Assembly: GCF_002159265.1 (NCBI RefSeq)
Contig: NZ_NFHG01000003.1
Coordinates: forward strand, 166,102-230,101
Source of the DNA: Flavonifractor sp. An82
GTDB lineage: Bacteria; Bacillota; Clostridia; Oscillospirales; Oscillospiraceae
Reading direction: 5' to 3'
Length of the DNA stretch: 64,000 nt
A program made the translations under genes and the position numbers. Every line of letters begins with the position of its first letter. Positions within the stretch are counted from its first letter, which is position 1. The notes under the pieces were generated by a model. The model had not been told where the DNA came from, searched no databases, and worked only from the letters and a program-made list of their open reading frames with translations. Shown here in pieces: positions 52,439 through 62,310 of this stretch.

Positions 52439-52745
52439 GTATCGCATTGCAGTGCTGGGAGACAAGGACAGCGTCCTGGGCTTCAAGGCCCTGGGGCTGG
52501 ACGTGTTCCCCGCTGAAACGGTGGAGGAGGCCAAGCAGACCCTCCACCAGCTGGCCAAGGAGAATTACGCGGTGATCTACCTGACCGAGCAGTACGCCGC
52601 CGGCATGACGGCGGAGGTGGCCCGGTACAAGGATGAGCTCACCCCGGCCATTATCCTCATCCCCGGCAAGGACGGCTCTCTGGGCATCGGTATGGCCAAC
52701 GTCAAGAGCGCCGTGGAACGGGCCGTGGGCGCGGATATCCTGTAA
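52431..52745 (+). CDS. ntpG: V-type ATPase subunit F (central stalk)
   Basis: 104 residues; a Rossmann-like fold (YRIAVLGDKDSVLGFKALGL, AVIYLTEQYA, PAIILIPGK, GIGMANVKSAVERAVG). It binds subunit D in the rotor shaft. ATG 52431, within the end of ntpC, is preferred to the GTG three codons earlier. E. hirae calls this subunit NtpG. Confidence 0.93.
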   Translation: MSKYRIAVLGDKDSVLGFKALGLDVFPAETVEEAKQTLHQLAKENYAVIYLTEQYAAGMTAEVARYKDELTPAIILIPGKDGSLGIGMANVKSAVERAVGADIL

Positions 52746-52790
52746 CAGAACCATATTTCAAATCCAAACCTGAAAGAAGGTTAGAGTGTT

Positions 52791-54569
52791 TTGAGCGGAA
52801 AAATCGTCAAAGTCTCCGGCCCGCTGGTGGTGGCCACCGGACTGACCGACGCCAACATGGCCGACGTGGTCCGTGTGGGCGAGCAGCGCCTCATCGGTGA
52901 GATCCTCACCATGAACGGCGACTCCGCCTCCATCCAGGTCTACGAGGAGACCTCCGGCCTGGGCCCCGGCGCCGTGGTGGAGACCACCGGCGCCCCCATG
53001 TCCGTGGAGCTGGGCCCCGGCATCATTGAGAATATCTACGACGGCATCCAGCGCCCCCTGGAGGGCATCATGAAGAAGGCGGGCTCCAACAACCTGCCCC
53101 GCGGCGTGGAGGTCCCCGCCCTGGACCGGGAGAAGAAGTGGCAGTTCAACGCCACCGTCCAGCCCGGCGCCAAGGTCATCGGCGGCGACGTCATTGGCAC
53201 CGTCCAGGAGACCAGCGTGGTGCTCCACAAGATCATGATCCCCCCCACCATGAGCGGTACCATCCAGTCCATCCAGTCCGGCGAGTTCACCGTACTGGAC
53301 ACCGTGGCCGTGCTGGTGGACGACAAGGGCGAAAAGCATAATCTCACCATGGTGCAGAAGTGGCCCGTCCGTGTGGGCCGCCCCTACAAGCACAAATATC
53401 CCCCGAAAACCCCGCTGCTGTCCGGTCAGCGCATCGTGGACGCCATGTTCCCCGTGGCCAAGGGCGGCACCGCCGCCATCCCCGGCCCCTTCGGCTCGGG
53501 CAAGACCGTCATGCAGCACCAGCTGGCCAAGTGGTCCGACGTGGACATCGTGGTCTACATCGGCTGCGGCGAGCGCGGCAACGAGATGACCGACGTTCTG
53601 CGGGAGTTCCCCGAGCTGGTGGACCCCCGTACCGGCGAGTCCCTGATGAAGCGGACCGTCCTCATCGCCAACACCTCCGATATGCCCGTGGCCGCCCGTG
53701 AGGCCTCCATCTACACCGGCATCACCATCGCCGAGTACTTCCGCGACATGGGCTACCATGTGGCCGTCATCGCCGACTCCACCTCCCGCTGGGCCGAGGC
53801 CCTGCGTGAGATGTCCGGCCGTCTGGAAGAGATGCCCGGCGAGGAAGGCTACCCCGCCTACCTGTCCTCCCGTCTGGCCCAGTTCTACGAGCGGGCCGGC
53901 ATGGTGGAGTGCATCGGCTCCGACGAGGACCGCCGGGGCTCCCTCACCGCCGTGGGCGCGGTCTCCCCGCCCGGCGGCGACCTGTCCGAGCCCGTGAGCC
54001 AGGCCACCATGCGTATCGTCAAGGTGTTCTGGGCCCTGGACGCCTCCCTGGCCTACCGCCGTCACTTCCCCGCCATCAACTGGCTGAACTCCTACTCCCT
54101 GTACCTGGACTCCCTGAAGCCCTGGTATGACGAGCATCTGGGTCCCCAGTTCATGGTCAACCGCGACAAGTCCATGTCCATCCTCCAGGAGGAGGCCAGC
54201 CTGAACGAGATCGTCCAGCTGGTTGGTAAGGACTCCCTGTCCGCCGGCGACCAGCTGACCCTGGAGACCGCCAAGATGCTGCGTGAGGACTTCCTGCAGC
54301 AGAACGGCTTTATGGAAGTGGACTGGTACTCCAGCTACGAGCGCCAGGACAAGATGATCCAGATGATTTTGGACTATGACAAGCTGTGCCGGGCCGCCAT
54401 CGAGAAGGGCGCCCCTGTGGCAGAGCTGTTTGCCATTCCTTTCCGGGAGAAGATGGGCCGCGCCAAGAGTGTGCCCGACGACCAGTACAAGGCGGTCTAC
54501 GCCCAGATGGCCCGGGAAATGGAAGAGCAGATCGAGGCCATTGCCGCCAAGGGAGGTGCTGAGGAATGA
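52791..54569 (+). CDS. ntpA: V-type ATPase catalytic subunit A
   Basis: 592 residues. The P-loop is [12 protein letters not shown] near residue 233, then [13 protein letters not shown], and [17 protein letters not shown]. The A-type-specific 90-residue bulge ([18 protein letters not shown]) is present. It hydrolyses or makes ATP in the A3B3 head. Start is TTG 52791 after GAAAGAAGG. Its last four bases overlap the ntpB start (ATGA). Confidence 0.96.
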   Translation: MSGKIVKVSGPLVVATGLTDANMADVVRVGEQRLIGEILTMNGDSASIQVYEETSGLGPGAVVETTGAPMSVELGPGIIENIYDGIQRPLEGIMKKAGSNNLPRGVEVPALDREKKWQFNATVQPGAKVIGGDVIGTVQETSVVLHKIMIPPTMSGTIQSIQSGEFTVLDTVAVLVDDKGEKHNLTMVQKWPVRVGRPYKHKYPPKTPLLSGQRIVDAMFPVAKGGTAAIPGPFGSGKTVMQHQLAKWSDVDIVVYIGCGERGNEMTDVLREFPELVDPRTGESLMKRTVLIANTSDMPVAAREASIYTGITIAEYFRDMGYHVAVIADSTSRWAEALREMSGRLEEMPGEEGYPAYLSSRLAQFYERAGMVECIGSDEDRRGSLTAVGAVSPPGGDLSEPVSQATMRIVKVFWALDASLAYRRHFPAINWLNSYSLYLDSLKPWYDEHLGPQFMVNRDKSMSILQEEASLNEIVQLVGKDSLSAGDQLTLETAKMLREDFLQQNGFMEVDWYSSYERQDKMIQMILDYDKLCRAAIEKGAPVAELFAIPFREKMGRAKSVPDDQYKAVYAQMAREMEEQIEAIAAKGGAEE

Positions 54570-55948
54570 TCCGTGAATATCGTACCATTCAGGAGATCAA
54601 CGGCCCCCTGATGGTGGTGCGCAAGGTCGACCGCGTCACCTACGACGAGCTGGCCGAGATCGAGCTCAGCGACGGCTCCATCCGCCGCTGCAAGGTGCTG
54701 GAGGTCAACGGCGACAACGCGGTGGTGCAGCTCTTCGAGTCCTCCGCCGGCATCAACCTGGCCCAGTCCAAGGTCCGTTTCCTGGGTCACCCCCTGCAGC
54801 TCCCTGTGTCCGGCGATATGCTGGGCCGGGTGTTCAACGGCATGGGCCGTCCCATCGACGGCGGCCCCGACATCATGGCCGAGGAGTACCGTGACATCAA
54901 CGGCCTGCCCATGAATCCCGCCGCCCGTGACTACCCCAACGAGTTCATCCAGACCGGCATCTCCACCATCGACGGTCTGAACACCCTGGTCCGCGGCCAG
55001 AAGCTGCCCATTTTCTCCGGCTCCGGTCTGCCCCACGCCGCCCTGGCCGCCCAGATCGCCCGTCAGGCCAAGGTGCTGGGTGACGACGCCGGCAACTTCG
55101 CCGTGGTCTTCGCCGCCATCGGCATCACCTTCGAGGAGTCCGACTTCTTCGTGCAGGAGTTCCGCCGCACCGGCGCCATCGACCGTACCGTGCTCTTCAC
55201 CAACCTGGCCAACGACCCCGCCGTCGAGCGTATCGCCACCCCCCGTATGGCCCTCACCGCCGCGGAGTACCTGGCCTTTGAGAAGGATATGCACGTGCTG
55301 GTCATCCTGACCGACATCACCAACTACGCCGAGGCCCTCCGTGAGGTGTCCGCGGCCAAGAAGGAGGTCCCCGGCCGCCGCGGCTACCCCGGCTATCTGT
55401 ACACCGACCTGGCCACCATGTACGAGCGTGCCGGCCGCCAGCTGGGCAAGAAGGGCTCCATCACCATGATCCCCATTCTGACCATGCCCGAGGACGACAA
55501 GACCCACCCCATTCCCGACCTGACCGGCTATATCACCGAGGGCCAGATCATCCTGTCCCGCGAGCTCTACCGCAAGGGCGTGAATCCCCCGGTGGACGTG
55601 CTGCCCTCCCTGTCCCGTCTGAAGGATAAGGGCGTGGGCCCCGGCAAGACCCGTGAGGACCATGCCGGCACCATGAACCAGCTGTTCGCCGCCTACTCCA
55701 CCGGTAAGGAGAACAAGGAGCTCATGAGCATCCTGGGCGAGGCCGCCCTCTCCCCCACCGACCTGCAGTACGCCAAGTTTGCCGACGAGTTTGAGAAGCG
55801 CTATGTCTCCCAGGGCACCGATGAGAACCGCTCCATCATCGAGACCCTGGACCTGGGCTGGGACCTGCTGAGCCTGCTGCCCAAGGCGGAGCTGAAGCGT
55901 ATCAAGCCGGAGTATATCGAGAAATACCTCCCGAAAAAGGAGGGATAA
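54566..55948 (+). CDS. ntpB: V-type ATPase regulatory subunit B
   Basis: 460 residues. It resembles subunit A but has no P-loop: [14 protein letters not shown] stands where GPFGSGKT would. [15 protein letters not shown] and [23 protein letters not shown] are B-type blocks. It forms the non-catalytic nucleotide site of the head. Start overlaps the A stop; D follows after three bases. Confidence 0.96.
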   Translation: MIREYRTIQEINGPLMVVRKVDRVTYDELAEIELSDGSIRRCKVLEVNGDNAVVQLFESSAGINLAQSKVRFLGHPLQLPVSGDMLGRVFNGMGRPIDGGPDIMAEEYRDINGLPMNPAARDYPNEFIQTGISTIDGLNTLVRGQKLPIFSGSGLPHAALAAQIARQAKVLGDDAGNFAVVFAAIGITFEESDFFVQEFRRTGAIDRTVLFTNLANDPAVERIATPRMALTAAEYLAFEKDMHVLVILTDITNYAEALREVSAAKKEVPGRRGYPGYLYTDLATMYERAGRQLGKKGSITMIPILTMPEDDKTHPIPDLTGYITEGQIILSRELYRKGVNPPVDVLPSLSRLKDKGVGPGKTREDHAGTMNQLFAAYSTGKENKELMSILGEAALSPTDLQYAKFADEFEKRYVSQGTDENRSIIETLDLGWDLLSLLPKAELKRIKPEYIEKYLPKKEG

Positions 55949-55951
55949 ATC

Positions 55952-56656
55952 ATGCCGGCCATTAACGTAAACCCCACCCGGCAGGAGCTGACCCGGCTGA
56001 AGACCCGGCTCAAGACCTCCATCCGGGGCCACAAGCTGCTGAAGGATAAGCGGGATGAGCTGATGAAGCAGTTCATGGACGTGGTGCGGGAAAACCGGGC
56101 TTTGAGAAAAAAGGTGGAGGACGGGCTCATGCGTGCCCACGGCTCCTTCACCGTGGCCTCCGCCCTCATGTCCTCCGAGATGCTGGAGCAGTCCCTCCTG
56201 TACCCCAAGCAGAGCGTGGAGCTGGACATGACCTTCCAGAACATCATGAGCGTCAACGTGCCCGTCTACCAGTTCCGGACCAAGAGCGATGACGCCGGGG
56301 AGATCTACCCCTACGGCTTCGCCAACACCTCCGGTGAGCTGGACGGCGCGGTGGACGCCCTGTCCGGGGTCTTTCAGGATATGCTCAAGCTGGCCGAGAT
56401 CGAAAAGACCTCCCAGCTGCTGGCGGAGGAGATCGAAAAGACCCGCCGCCGGGTCAACGCCCTGGAGTATGTGAAGATCCCCCAGATGGAAGAGGCCATC
56501 AAGTATATCACCATGAAATTGGACGAGAATGAGCGCTCCAACACCATCCGTCTGATGAAGGTAAAGGATATGCTTTTGAAGGAAGCCATCGAGGAGAAGC
56601 GGGAGGCCGACGCCCGCGCCATGGAAGCCTTTGCCGGAAAAGAGGAAGAGGTATAA
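55952..56656 (+). CDS. ntpD: V-type ATPase subunit D (central shaft)
   Basis: 234 residues. Long N- and C-terminal helices (NPTRQELTRLKTRLKTSIRGHKLLKDKRDEL; RRRVNALEYVKIPQMEEAIKYI) form the rotating coiled coil, with a short middle domain. It turns in the head and couples to subunits F and C. GGAGG before the ATG. Last gene of the operon, followed by a terminator. Confidence 0.95.
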   Translation: MPAINVNPTRQELTRLKTRLKTSIRGHKLLKDKRDELMKQFMDVVRENRALRKKVEDGLMRAHGSFTVASALMSSEMLEQSLLYPKQSVELDMTFQNIMSVNVPVYQFRTKSDDAGEIYPYGFANTSGELDGAVDALSGVFQDMLKLAEIEKTSQLLAEEIEKTRRRVNALEYVKIPQMEEAIKYITMKLDENERSNTIRLMKVKDMLLKEAIEEKREADARAMEAFAGKEEEV

Positions 56657-56662
56657 CCTATC

Positions 56663-56695
56663 AAAAAGACGGCCCGAGTTTCGGGCCGTCTTTTT
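56663..56695 (+). terminator. V-ATPase operon terminator
   Basis: AAAAAGACGGCCCGA/TCGGGCCGTCTTTTT with a three-base loop. Confidence 0.95.
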
Positions 56696-56697
56696 CT

Positions 56698-56901
56698 GCG
56701 TTTGGGGGCTTTCCCAAAATGGAAGCGTTTAGAAAGGAAAACGTAAGAAAGGACAGATCTTGCCACCGCTTCTTCTGCCGCAAAAGGATGGGCCTGTTTT
56801 GAATCAAAAAGTAACAGATTATGAGATAATAGTATAAATATGAGCTGATTTTAAACTATTTTATTTGACACGCAGTTTGGACGGGGCCGGGGGCGGCACC
56901 T
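56698..56901. other. Intergenic stretch before the LtaS-like gene
   Basis: AT-rich sequence with no supported gene. GAAAGGA occurs at 56734-56740 and 56750-56756, but no open frame follows it. The only clear signal is the promoter at 56902-56930. Confidence 0.5.
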
Positions 56902-56930
56902 TTGACAGAATGAACTTTTTGGCGTATAAT
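56902..56930 (+). promoter_or_regulatory. Promoter of the LtaS-like gene
   Basis: TTGACA, 17 bases, TATAAT: perfect consensus, 36 bases before the start codon. Confidence 0.92.
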
Positions 56931-56966
56931 CACGGACTATCCGCTGATGATTTAGGAGAAACGCCT

Positions 56967-58760
56967 ATGCAGATCAAAGAAATCTTACGAAAGGACCGCC
57001 TGTGGCAGGCCGCCTTCCTGCTGCTTACCCCCTTTACCGCCGTGTGGCTCATGCAGCTGGCCTATGGGACCAACCCCTTTGCCATGGCCTTCCCCGTCCT
57101 GCTGGCCAACGCCCTGTGCGTGGCCCTGCTGTTCTGGCTGCTGTGCGCCCTGGTGGGCCGCATCGCCCCCTGCACCATCGCCGTCCATATCGCCGCCGGA
57201 GCCTGGGGTGCGGCAAACTTTTATGTCAACTCTTTCCGGGGCACCCCCGTCCAGCCCTGGGACTTCTCTGCCCTGGCCACCGCCGCCGACGTGGCGGGCA
57301 ACTACCACCTGTTCCTCACCTGGCAGATCGGCCTGGCCATCGCTTTGGCCGCCGCCCTGGTGATCTTCCTCCACCCCCAGCGGCGGAAGGCCCGGCTGCG
57401 GCTCACCGGCCGGAGGGGCATCCCCCTGCGGCTGGCCTGTCTGGCGGCGGGGCTGGCCTGTCTCCTGTTCCTGCTGCCCACCGAGAAGCTGGGGGTCAAG
57501 ACCGACGTGTGGGACCCCACGGGGGCCTACCGGCAGTGGGGCTGCCTGGCGGTATTTCTGCGCAACACCGAGTTTCTGGAGGTGGAGGTGCCCGAAAACT
57601 ACTCCCCCGAGACGGTGGACGAGATTTTGGACGAGACGGAACCGGCCCAGCCCGCTGAGGTATCGGTGGAGAAGCCCAACATCATCGCCATCATGAATGA
57701 ATCCTGGGCAGATTTTGAAAGTTACGGCAACCTTTCGCTCAGTGAGAGCGTCATAGACTATGTCCAGTCTCTGGACAACACCATCTTCGGCCACGCCTAC
57801 ACCTCGGTATTCGGGGCCGGCACCAGCGCCAGCGAGTTCGAGTTCCTCACCGGCAACTCCATGGCCTTCCTGCCCTCGGGCAGCATCCCCTACCAGCAGT
57901 ATGTGCTGGGTCCCACCGCCTCCCTGGCCTCCATCCTGAAGGCCCAGGGATACGACACCCTGGCCTTCCACCCCGGCGAGCGCAATTCCTGGCAGCGGGA
58001 CCGGGCCTACCCCCACCTGGGCTTTGATACCTTCAAGTGCGGGGAGGACATGGACGTGCCCCAGACCATGGAGCACGGCTACGTCAGCGACCAGTCGGAC
58101 TTTGAGCAGCTCATCTGGGAGTTTGAGCACAAGGAGGAGGGCAAGCCCCTCTTTCTGTTCAACGTCACCATCCAGAGCCACGGCAGCTACACCGACCCGG
58201 CCTACCAGGCGGAGGTCACCATCACCGACGAGCCGGGCAAGTACCCCATGGCGGAGCAGTACCTCACCCTGGCCAACAAGACCGACCAGGCCTTCCGTAC
58301 CCTGGTGGAGTACTTCCAGAACCAGGAGGAGCCCACCATCATCCTCATGTTCGGCGACCATCAGCCCTCGGTGGAGCAGGGTTTCCTGGACAAGGCCTAC
58401 GGTGTGACCCAGGACCAGATGACCATGGAGCAGTATATGGGCAAGTACCAGGTGCCCTATGTGATCTGGGCCAATTACCCCCTGCCGGAGGAGGGCCCGG
58501 AGGTGACCAGCCTGAACTTTTTGAGCCTCTACCTGCTGCGGTACGCCGGCATCCCCTTCACCGGGTATCAGGACTACCTGTGGCAGCTTCAGCAGACTCT
58601 GCCCGCTCTTACCTTCGTGGGCTATGTGGACGCTGACGGCGAGGCCCACAGCCACCTGGAGACCAACGACTACACCGGTCTGATCCGGGAGTACCAATGT
58701 GTGCAGTACAACAACCTCTTCGGGGGGAAGGAGCGGCGCAGCGCAGCCTTCGATCCCTGA
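56967..58760 (+). CDS. LtaS-like sulfatase-fold membrane protein (polyglycerolphosphate/phosphoglycerol transferase type)
   Basis: 597 residues. Five membrane helices in the first 210 residues, then an extracellular sulfatase-fold domain: PNIIAIMNESWADF (first metal site), Thr286 in GAGTSASEFEF (predicted nucleophile), HGSY and MFGDHQPS (metal ligands). Family members polymerise glycerolphosphate from phosphatidylglycerol or decorate surface glycans. TAGGAGAA precedes the ATG at 56967; the longer upstream frame includes the promoter. Confidence 0.9.
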   Translation: MQIKEILRKDRLWQAAFLLLTPFTAVWLMQLAYGTNPFAMAFPVLLANALCVALLFWLLCALVGRIAPCTIAVHIAAGAWGAANFYVNSFRGTPVQPWDFSALATAADVAGNYHLFLTWQIGLAIALAAALVIFLHPQRRKARLRLTGRRGIPLRLACLAAGLACLLFLLPTEKLGVKTDVWDPTGAYRQWGCLAVFLRNTEFLEVEVPENYSPETVDEILDETEPAQPAEVSVEKPNIIAIMNESWADFESYGNLSLSESVIDYVQSLDNTIFGHAYTSVFGAGTSASEFEFLTGNSMAFLPSGSIPYQQYVLGPTASLASILKAQGYDTLAFHPGERNSWQRDRAYPHLGFDTFKCGEDMDVPQTMEHGYVSDQSDFEQLIWEFEHKEEGKPLFLFNVTIQSHGSYTDPAYQAEVTITDEPGKYPMAEQYLTLANKTDQAFRTLVEYFQNQEEPTIILMFGDHQPSVEQGFLDKAYGVTQDQMTMEQYMGKYQVPYVIWANYPLPEEGPEVTSLNFLSLYLLRYAGIPFTGYQDYLWQLQQTLPALTFVGYVDADGEAHSHLETNDYTGLIREYQCVQYNNLFGGKERRSAAFDP

Positions 58761-58766
58761 ATCCGC

Positions 58767-58805
58767 AAAAAAAGTGCGCGCTGTGTGAAGCAGCGCGCAC
58801 TTTTT
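58767..58805. terminator. Bidirectional terminator between the LtaS-like and acetyltransferase genes
   Basis: AAAAAGTGCGCGCTG/CAGCGCGCACTTTTT around TGTGAAG; symmetric A and T runs. Confidence 0.92.
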
Positions 58806-58809
58806 GGGT

Positions 58810-59454
58810 TTATCCGTTGAGGTTCCAGGCGAAGTGCTCCAGGTCCTCCTCCAGGATGAGCTCCCGCTTGCTGTCTGCCGCCGTGATGGGGCGGATGGGG
58901 CGGCAGGGATTGCCGAAGGCCAGCCACCCGGCGGGGATGTCCTTGGTGACCACGCTGCCTGCGCCGATCACCGCCCCGTCCCCGATGGTGACGCCGTCCA
59001 GCACCACCACGTTGCAGGCCAGCCACACCCCGTTGCCAATGTGGATTTCCCGGGCAAATTCCGCCATGGTGGTGCGGCCCTCTGAATCCAGGCCGGTGCG
59101 CTCCTGGGCGGGGAGGGGATGGTTGGTGGCCATGAGGGACACGTTGGGGCCAAAGCACACGTTGTCCCCGATCCAGATGCGGGCGTCGTCCATCACCATC
59201 AGGTTGAAGTTGGCGAAAAAGTTCTCCCCGATGAAGGTGTGACAGCCGTAGTTGAACTGGACCGGGCCCTGGAAGTAGCACACCTTGCCCACGCCTCCCA
59301 GGATGTTCCGCAGCACGTCGGCCCGGGCGGGGTCGTACTCGTCCATGGAGTTGTACTTCCGGCAGGCCTCATGGGCGATGTGCTTCAGGTCCTTCAGCTC
59401 CTGCCGCCGGGGGTCGAACATCTTCCCGGCAAAAATCTTCTCTTCCTCCGTCAT
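58810..59454 (-). CDS. Maltose/galactoside O-acetyltransferase family protein (left-handed beta helix)
   Basis: 214 residues. N-terminal maltose-acetyltransferase helix bundle (EEKIFAGKMFDPRRQELKDL), then hexapeptide repeats (IWIGDNVCFGPNVSL, IGNGVWLACNVVV, IGDGAVIGAGSVVTKDIPAG) with the catalytic His in ATNHPL. It transfers acetyl from CoA to a sugar hydroxyl, possibly as a detoxifying step. Its ATG overlaps the end of the TetR gene by four bases, so they form one operon. Confidence 0.9.
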   Translation of the reverse strand: MTEEEKIFAGKMFDPRRQELKDLKHIAHEACRKYNSMDEYDPARADVLRNILGGVGKVCYFQGPVQFNYGCHTFIGENFFANFNLMVMDDARIWIGDNVCFGPNVSLMATNHPLPAQERTGLDSEGRTTMAEFAREIHIGNGVWLACNVVVLDGVTIGDGAVIGAGSVVTKDIPAGWLAFGNPCRPIRPITAADSKRELILEEDLEHFAWNLNG

Positions 59455-60137
59455 GGTTCACTCACCTGATTTGTCTCAATTTGGGCCGCTCCCGGCAGGG
59501 AGCAGTTGCGGAAGGCGGTCTTAATCAGCCGGATGCAGTCGGCCAGCAGCCCATCCAGGTCGGAAAAAACGGTCTGGGCCAGCTTGTTGTAGTAGGTATT
59601 GAGCAGGCCGTTGAGAAATACGATGATGGAGAAGGCGGCCACGTCCTTGGACAGAGGGAGGGCGTAGCCCTTCTCCCGCAGGTAGTCCTCCATCACCGAC
59701 CGGGTGAGGGTAAACACATCCATGCCTGCCTCGTACTTCTGGCGGGCCACCGCCTCCATGGGGGTGCCGGCGTAGTCGGCCTGCATGGGGATCTGCTTGA
59801 GGGCCATCACCTCGTAGAAGGCGGGGTGGGCCCAGGCAAACTCCAGATAGGTCCGCAGGAAGGTGTCGAAGCGGGCCTCCCCGCCGGAAACGCCGTCCAT
59901 GGCCTGGCGCAGGGCGTCGCACAGCTGCCGGTAACCCTCGATGACCACCGACAGGTAGACCTCGTCCTTGTTGACAAAATAGAGGTAGATCTTGGTGGCC
60001 GAGGCGCCGATTTTCTGCCCCAGCCTGCGCATGGTGAGACCCTCGTAGCCGTCGGTTGCCAGAATATCCAGAGCGGCCTCCAGGATACGGGCCTTTTCCG
60101 CGGATTTCTCCGCCGGCGTCTTCTCTCTGGGCGGCAT
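59451..60137 (-). CDS. TetR/AcrR family transcriptional regulator
   Basis: 228 residues. The N-terminal HTH is ILEAALDILATDGYEGLTMRRLGQKIGASATKIYLYF, followed by an all-helical ligand domain (FAWAHPAFYEVMAL) of the TetR_C type. It is divergent from the thrE-like pair, with a perfect 8-base inverted repeat at 60162-60187 over its own promoter (TTGTAA, 18 bases, TAATAT on the minus strand), so it likely represses itself and perhaps the exporter. The ligand is unknown. Confidence 0.9.
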   Translation of the reverse strand: MPPREKTPAEKSAEKARILEAALDILATDGYEGLTMRRLGQKIGASATKIYLYFVNKDEVYLSVVIEGYRQLCDALRQAMDGVSGGEARFDTFLRTYLEFAWAHPAFYEVMALKQIPMQADYAGTPMEAVARQKYEAGMDVFTLTRSVMEDYLREKGYALPLSKDVAAFSIIVFLNGLLNTYYNKLAQTVFSDLDGLLADCIRLIKTAFRNCSLPGAAQIETNQVSEP

Positions 60138-60161
60138 GAGACCACCTCTCTTTCCCAGTTT

Positions 60162-60187
60162 ATTTGGTAGATATTATTGTACCAAAT
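60162..60187. promoter_or_regulatory. Probable TetR operator
   Basis: ATTTGGTA, 10 bases, TACCAAAT: a perfect inverted repeat covering the -10 and part of the spacer of the tetR promoter, starting 25 bases before the tetR start codon. Confidence 0.75.
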
Positions 60188-60224
60188 CCCATTTTTACAA
60201 TCAATACCTGCCTTTTTTCACAGG

Positions 60225-60241
60225 CTCGGAATATTTCCGAG
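60225..60241. promoter_or_regulatory. Perfect palindrome in the thrE leader
   Basis: CTCGGAA-TAT-TTCCGAG, 7-base arms with a three-base centre. It could be a regulator site or a short RNA hairpin for the exporter transcript; unlike the TetR site in sequence. Confidence 0.5.
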
Positions 60242-60336
60242 AAAGGTATGGATATCCCGCGGGAAATGTGATAAGCTGTAAACCGATGCCAAAGAAAATC
60301 ATCGGATTTTCAGGCCAGAGAGAGGAGGTCTCCCCG

Positions 60337-61110
60337 TTGAAGCTGGACTACAACGAACTGCTGGAAATGGTCAGTGAGATGGGCTTCCGGCTCATGTTCA
60401 GCGGCGCGGAGATCTACCGGGTGGAGGAGTCCATCAGCCGCCTGCTCCAGGCCTACGGGGCCGAGCGGGGGGAGGTCTTTGCCATCCCCAACTGCATCAT
60501 CGTCAGCCTCACCTCCCCCATGGGGGAGCCCATGACTCAGATCCGCCGGATGCCCAACCACGGCACCGACATCTACCTGCTGGAGCGGTACAACGACCTG
60601 TGCCGCCGGCTGTGCCGGGAGACCCCTCCCTTCGAGGTGGCCCTGGACAGTATGCGTGAGATCGAGCGCACCCACAAGGTCTACTCCCTGCCCACCCAGC
60701 TGGCGGCCCACTTTCTGGGCTGCGGCATGTTCTCTCTCTTTTACGGCGGGTCGGTGTGGGACGGCCTGTGCGGCGGCCTGTGCAGCATGGTGATCTGCCT
60801 GTGCCTGGCCCTCACCTCCAGGCTGGGAGCCAACCTGTTCTTCAAGACCATCGCCGGCGCGGCGGCCTCCGCCTTTGTGGCCCTGGCCCTCACCGCCGTG
60901 GGGGTGGGTCAGAACTCGGACAGCATCATCATCGGCGCCCTCATGGCCCTGGTGCCCGGCATCGCCTTTACCAACGCCATGCGGGACATCATGGCGGGCG
61001 ACATGGTGGCGGGCATCAGCAAGGCCGCCGAGGCCCTGCTGATCGGTGCGGCCATCGCCCTGGGCACCGCCCTGGCCCTGGGTCTCATCCGACCGCTGAT
61101 GGGAGGCTGA
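60337..61110 (+). CDS. Threonine/serine exporter ThrE, N-terminal part (DUF1212)
   Basis: 257 residues. An N-terminal cytosolic part with LLEMVSEMGFRLMFSGAEIYRVEESI (ThrE family start) precedes five membrane helices (GANLFFKTIAGAAASAFVAL, LMALVPGIAFTNAMRDI). The start is TTG 60337, with GAGGAGGT seven bases before it; an ATG at 60286 would add 17 residues without a good ribosome site. The C-terminal half is a separate gene starting one base after this stop. Together they export threonine/serine or related small molecules. Confidence 0.85.
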   Translation: MKLDYNELLEMVSEMGFRLMFSGAEIYRVEESISRLLQAYGAERGEVFAIPNCIIVSLTSPMGEPMTQIRRMPNHGTDIYLLERYNDLCRRLCRETPPFEVALDSMREIERTHKVYSLPTQLAAHFLGCGMFSLFYGGSVWDGLCGGLCSMVICLCLALTSRLGANLFFKTIAGAAASAFVALALTAVGVGQNSDSIIIGALMALVPGIAFTNAMRDIMAGDMVAGISKAAEALLIGAAIALGTALALGLIRPLMGG

Positions 61111-61111
61111 C

Positions 61112-61588
61112 ATGGATACCTTCACCTATTATCTGCCCTGTTTTTACGCCTTTTTCGCCTGCATCGGCTTTTCCATGCTGTTCAACATCCACGGCGCTGC
61201 CGGTATGCTCATCTGCGCCGGCGGCGGCGGTCTGGGGTGGCTGGTTTATCTGCTCACCGCGCCGCTGGTCCACAGCGACATCATCCAGGCCTTTTTCGCC
61301 GCCCTGGCCATCTCCGCCTGGTCGGAGATCATGGCCCGGCTGCGCCGGTGCCCGGTGACCAGCTACCTGCTGGTGGCCCTCTTTCCCCTGGTGCCCGGCG
61401 GCGGCATCTACTACACCATGGAGCACGCCATGAGCGGGGAGACCTCCCTCTTTCTGGAGTCCCTGCTCCATACCCTGGGTATGGCGGGTGCTCTGGCGGT
61501 GGGTGTGCTGATGATTTCCTCCCTGGCCCGCCTCATCACCACCTATCAAAACCGCCGCCATGGCCGGATCGGAGGGACCCACCCATGA
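61112..61588 (+). CDS. Threonine/serine exporter ThrE, C-terminal part (DUF3815)
   Basis: 158 residues, four or five membrane helices (GFSMLFNIHGAAGMLICAGGG, LVALFPLVPGGGIYYTM). In some bacteria this domain is fused to DUF1212; here it is split. One base separates it from its partner; its stop overlaps the next ATG (ATGA), so the three genes are cotranscribed. Confidence 0.88.
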   Translation: MDTFTYYLPCFYAFFACIGFSMLFNIHGAAGMLICAGGGGLGWLVYLLTAPLVHSDIIQAFFAALAISAWSEIMARLRRCPVTSYLLVALFPLVPGGGIYYTMEHAMSGETSLFLESLLHTLGMAGALAVGVLMISSLARLITTYQNRRHGRIGGTHP

Positions 61589-62289
61589 GCCGCTATGACT
61601 TTGTCCTCTTTGACGCGGACAATACCCTGTTTGACTTTGACCGGGCCGAGCACGAGGCCCTTGCCCTGGCCCTGAAGGCCTTTTCCATCCCCTGCACGCC
61701 GGAGACCGAGGCCCTCTATGTGTCCATCAACAGCGCCCTGTGGGCCATGCTGGACCGGGGAGAGGCCAGCCGGGAGTGGCTGGTGGTGGAGCGCTTTGCC
61801 CGCCTTATCGCCGCCCTGGGGGTTGAGGCCGACCCCGCCGCCCTCAACCGCACCTACCTGGACCAGCTGGGGCAGCAGCCCTTCCTGCTGCCCGGCGCGG
61901 AGGCGGTGTGTCGGGCGCTTGGTGGGCACTGCACGCTGGCCATCCTTACCAACGGCGTGGCCCGGGCCCAGCGGGGCCGGTTTGAGCGCTCCGCCCTGGC
62001 GGGCCTCATCCCCCACCTCTTCATCTCGGAGGAGGTGGGCGCCTCCAAGCCCAGCCCCGACTTCTTCCGCCCGGTGCTCTCGGCCCTGGGCGTCACCGAC
62101 TCCCGCCGGGCCCTGATGGTGGGGGACAACCTGACCACCGACATCGGCGGCGCTGCCGCCATGGGGCTGGATACCGCCTGGTACCGCCCCGCTGCTCCGT
62201 CCCATTCCCCTCAAACCGTGGCCCCCACCTGGGAGATCGGCCGCCTGGAGGAGCTCATTCCCCTGGTGCTGGAGGCCCATGAACAATGA
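61585..62289 (+). CDS. YjjG-like HAD phosphatase (noncanonical pyrimidine nucleotidase type)
   Basis: 234 residues, HAD subfamily IA. Motif I LFDADNTLFDFD, motif II LTNGVARAQ, motif III Lys in GASKPSP, motif IV MVGDNLTTDI. The alpha-helical cap between I and II matches YjjG/YfnB enzymes that dephosphorylate altered pyrimidine nucleotides. ATG 61585 overlaps the preceding stop. Substrate identity is an inference. Confidence 0.87.
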   Translation: MSRYDFVLFDADNTLFDFDRAEHEALALALKAFSIPCTPETEALYVSINSALWAMLDRGEASREWLVVERFARLIAALGVEADPAALNRTYLDQLGQQPFLLPGAEAVCRALGGHCTLAILTNGVARAQRGRFERSALAGLIPHLFISEEVGASKPSPDFFRPVLSALGVTDSRRALMVGDNLTTDIGGAAAMGLDTAWYRPAAPSHSPQTVAPTWEIGRLEELIPLVLEAHEQ

Positions 62290-62310
62290 CATAAATGAGG
62301 TGCATCCAGC

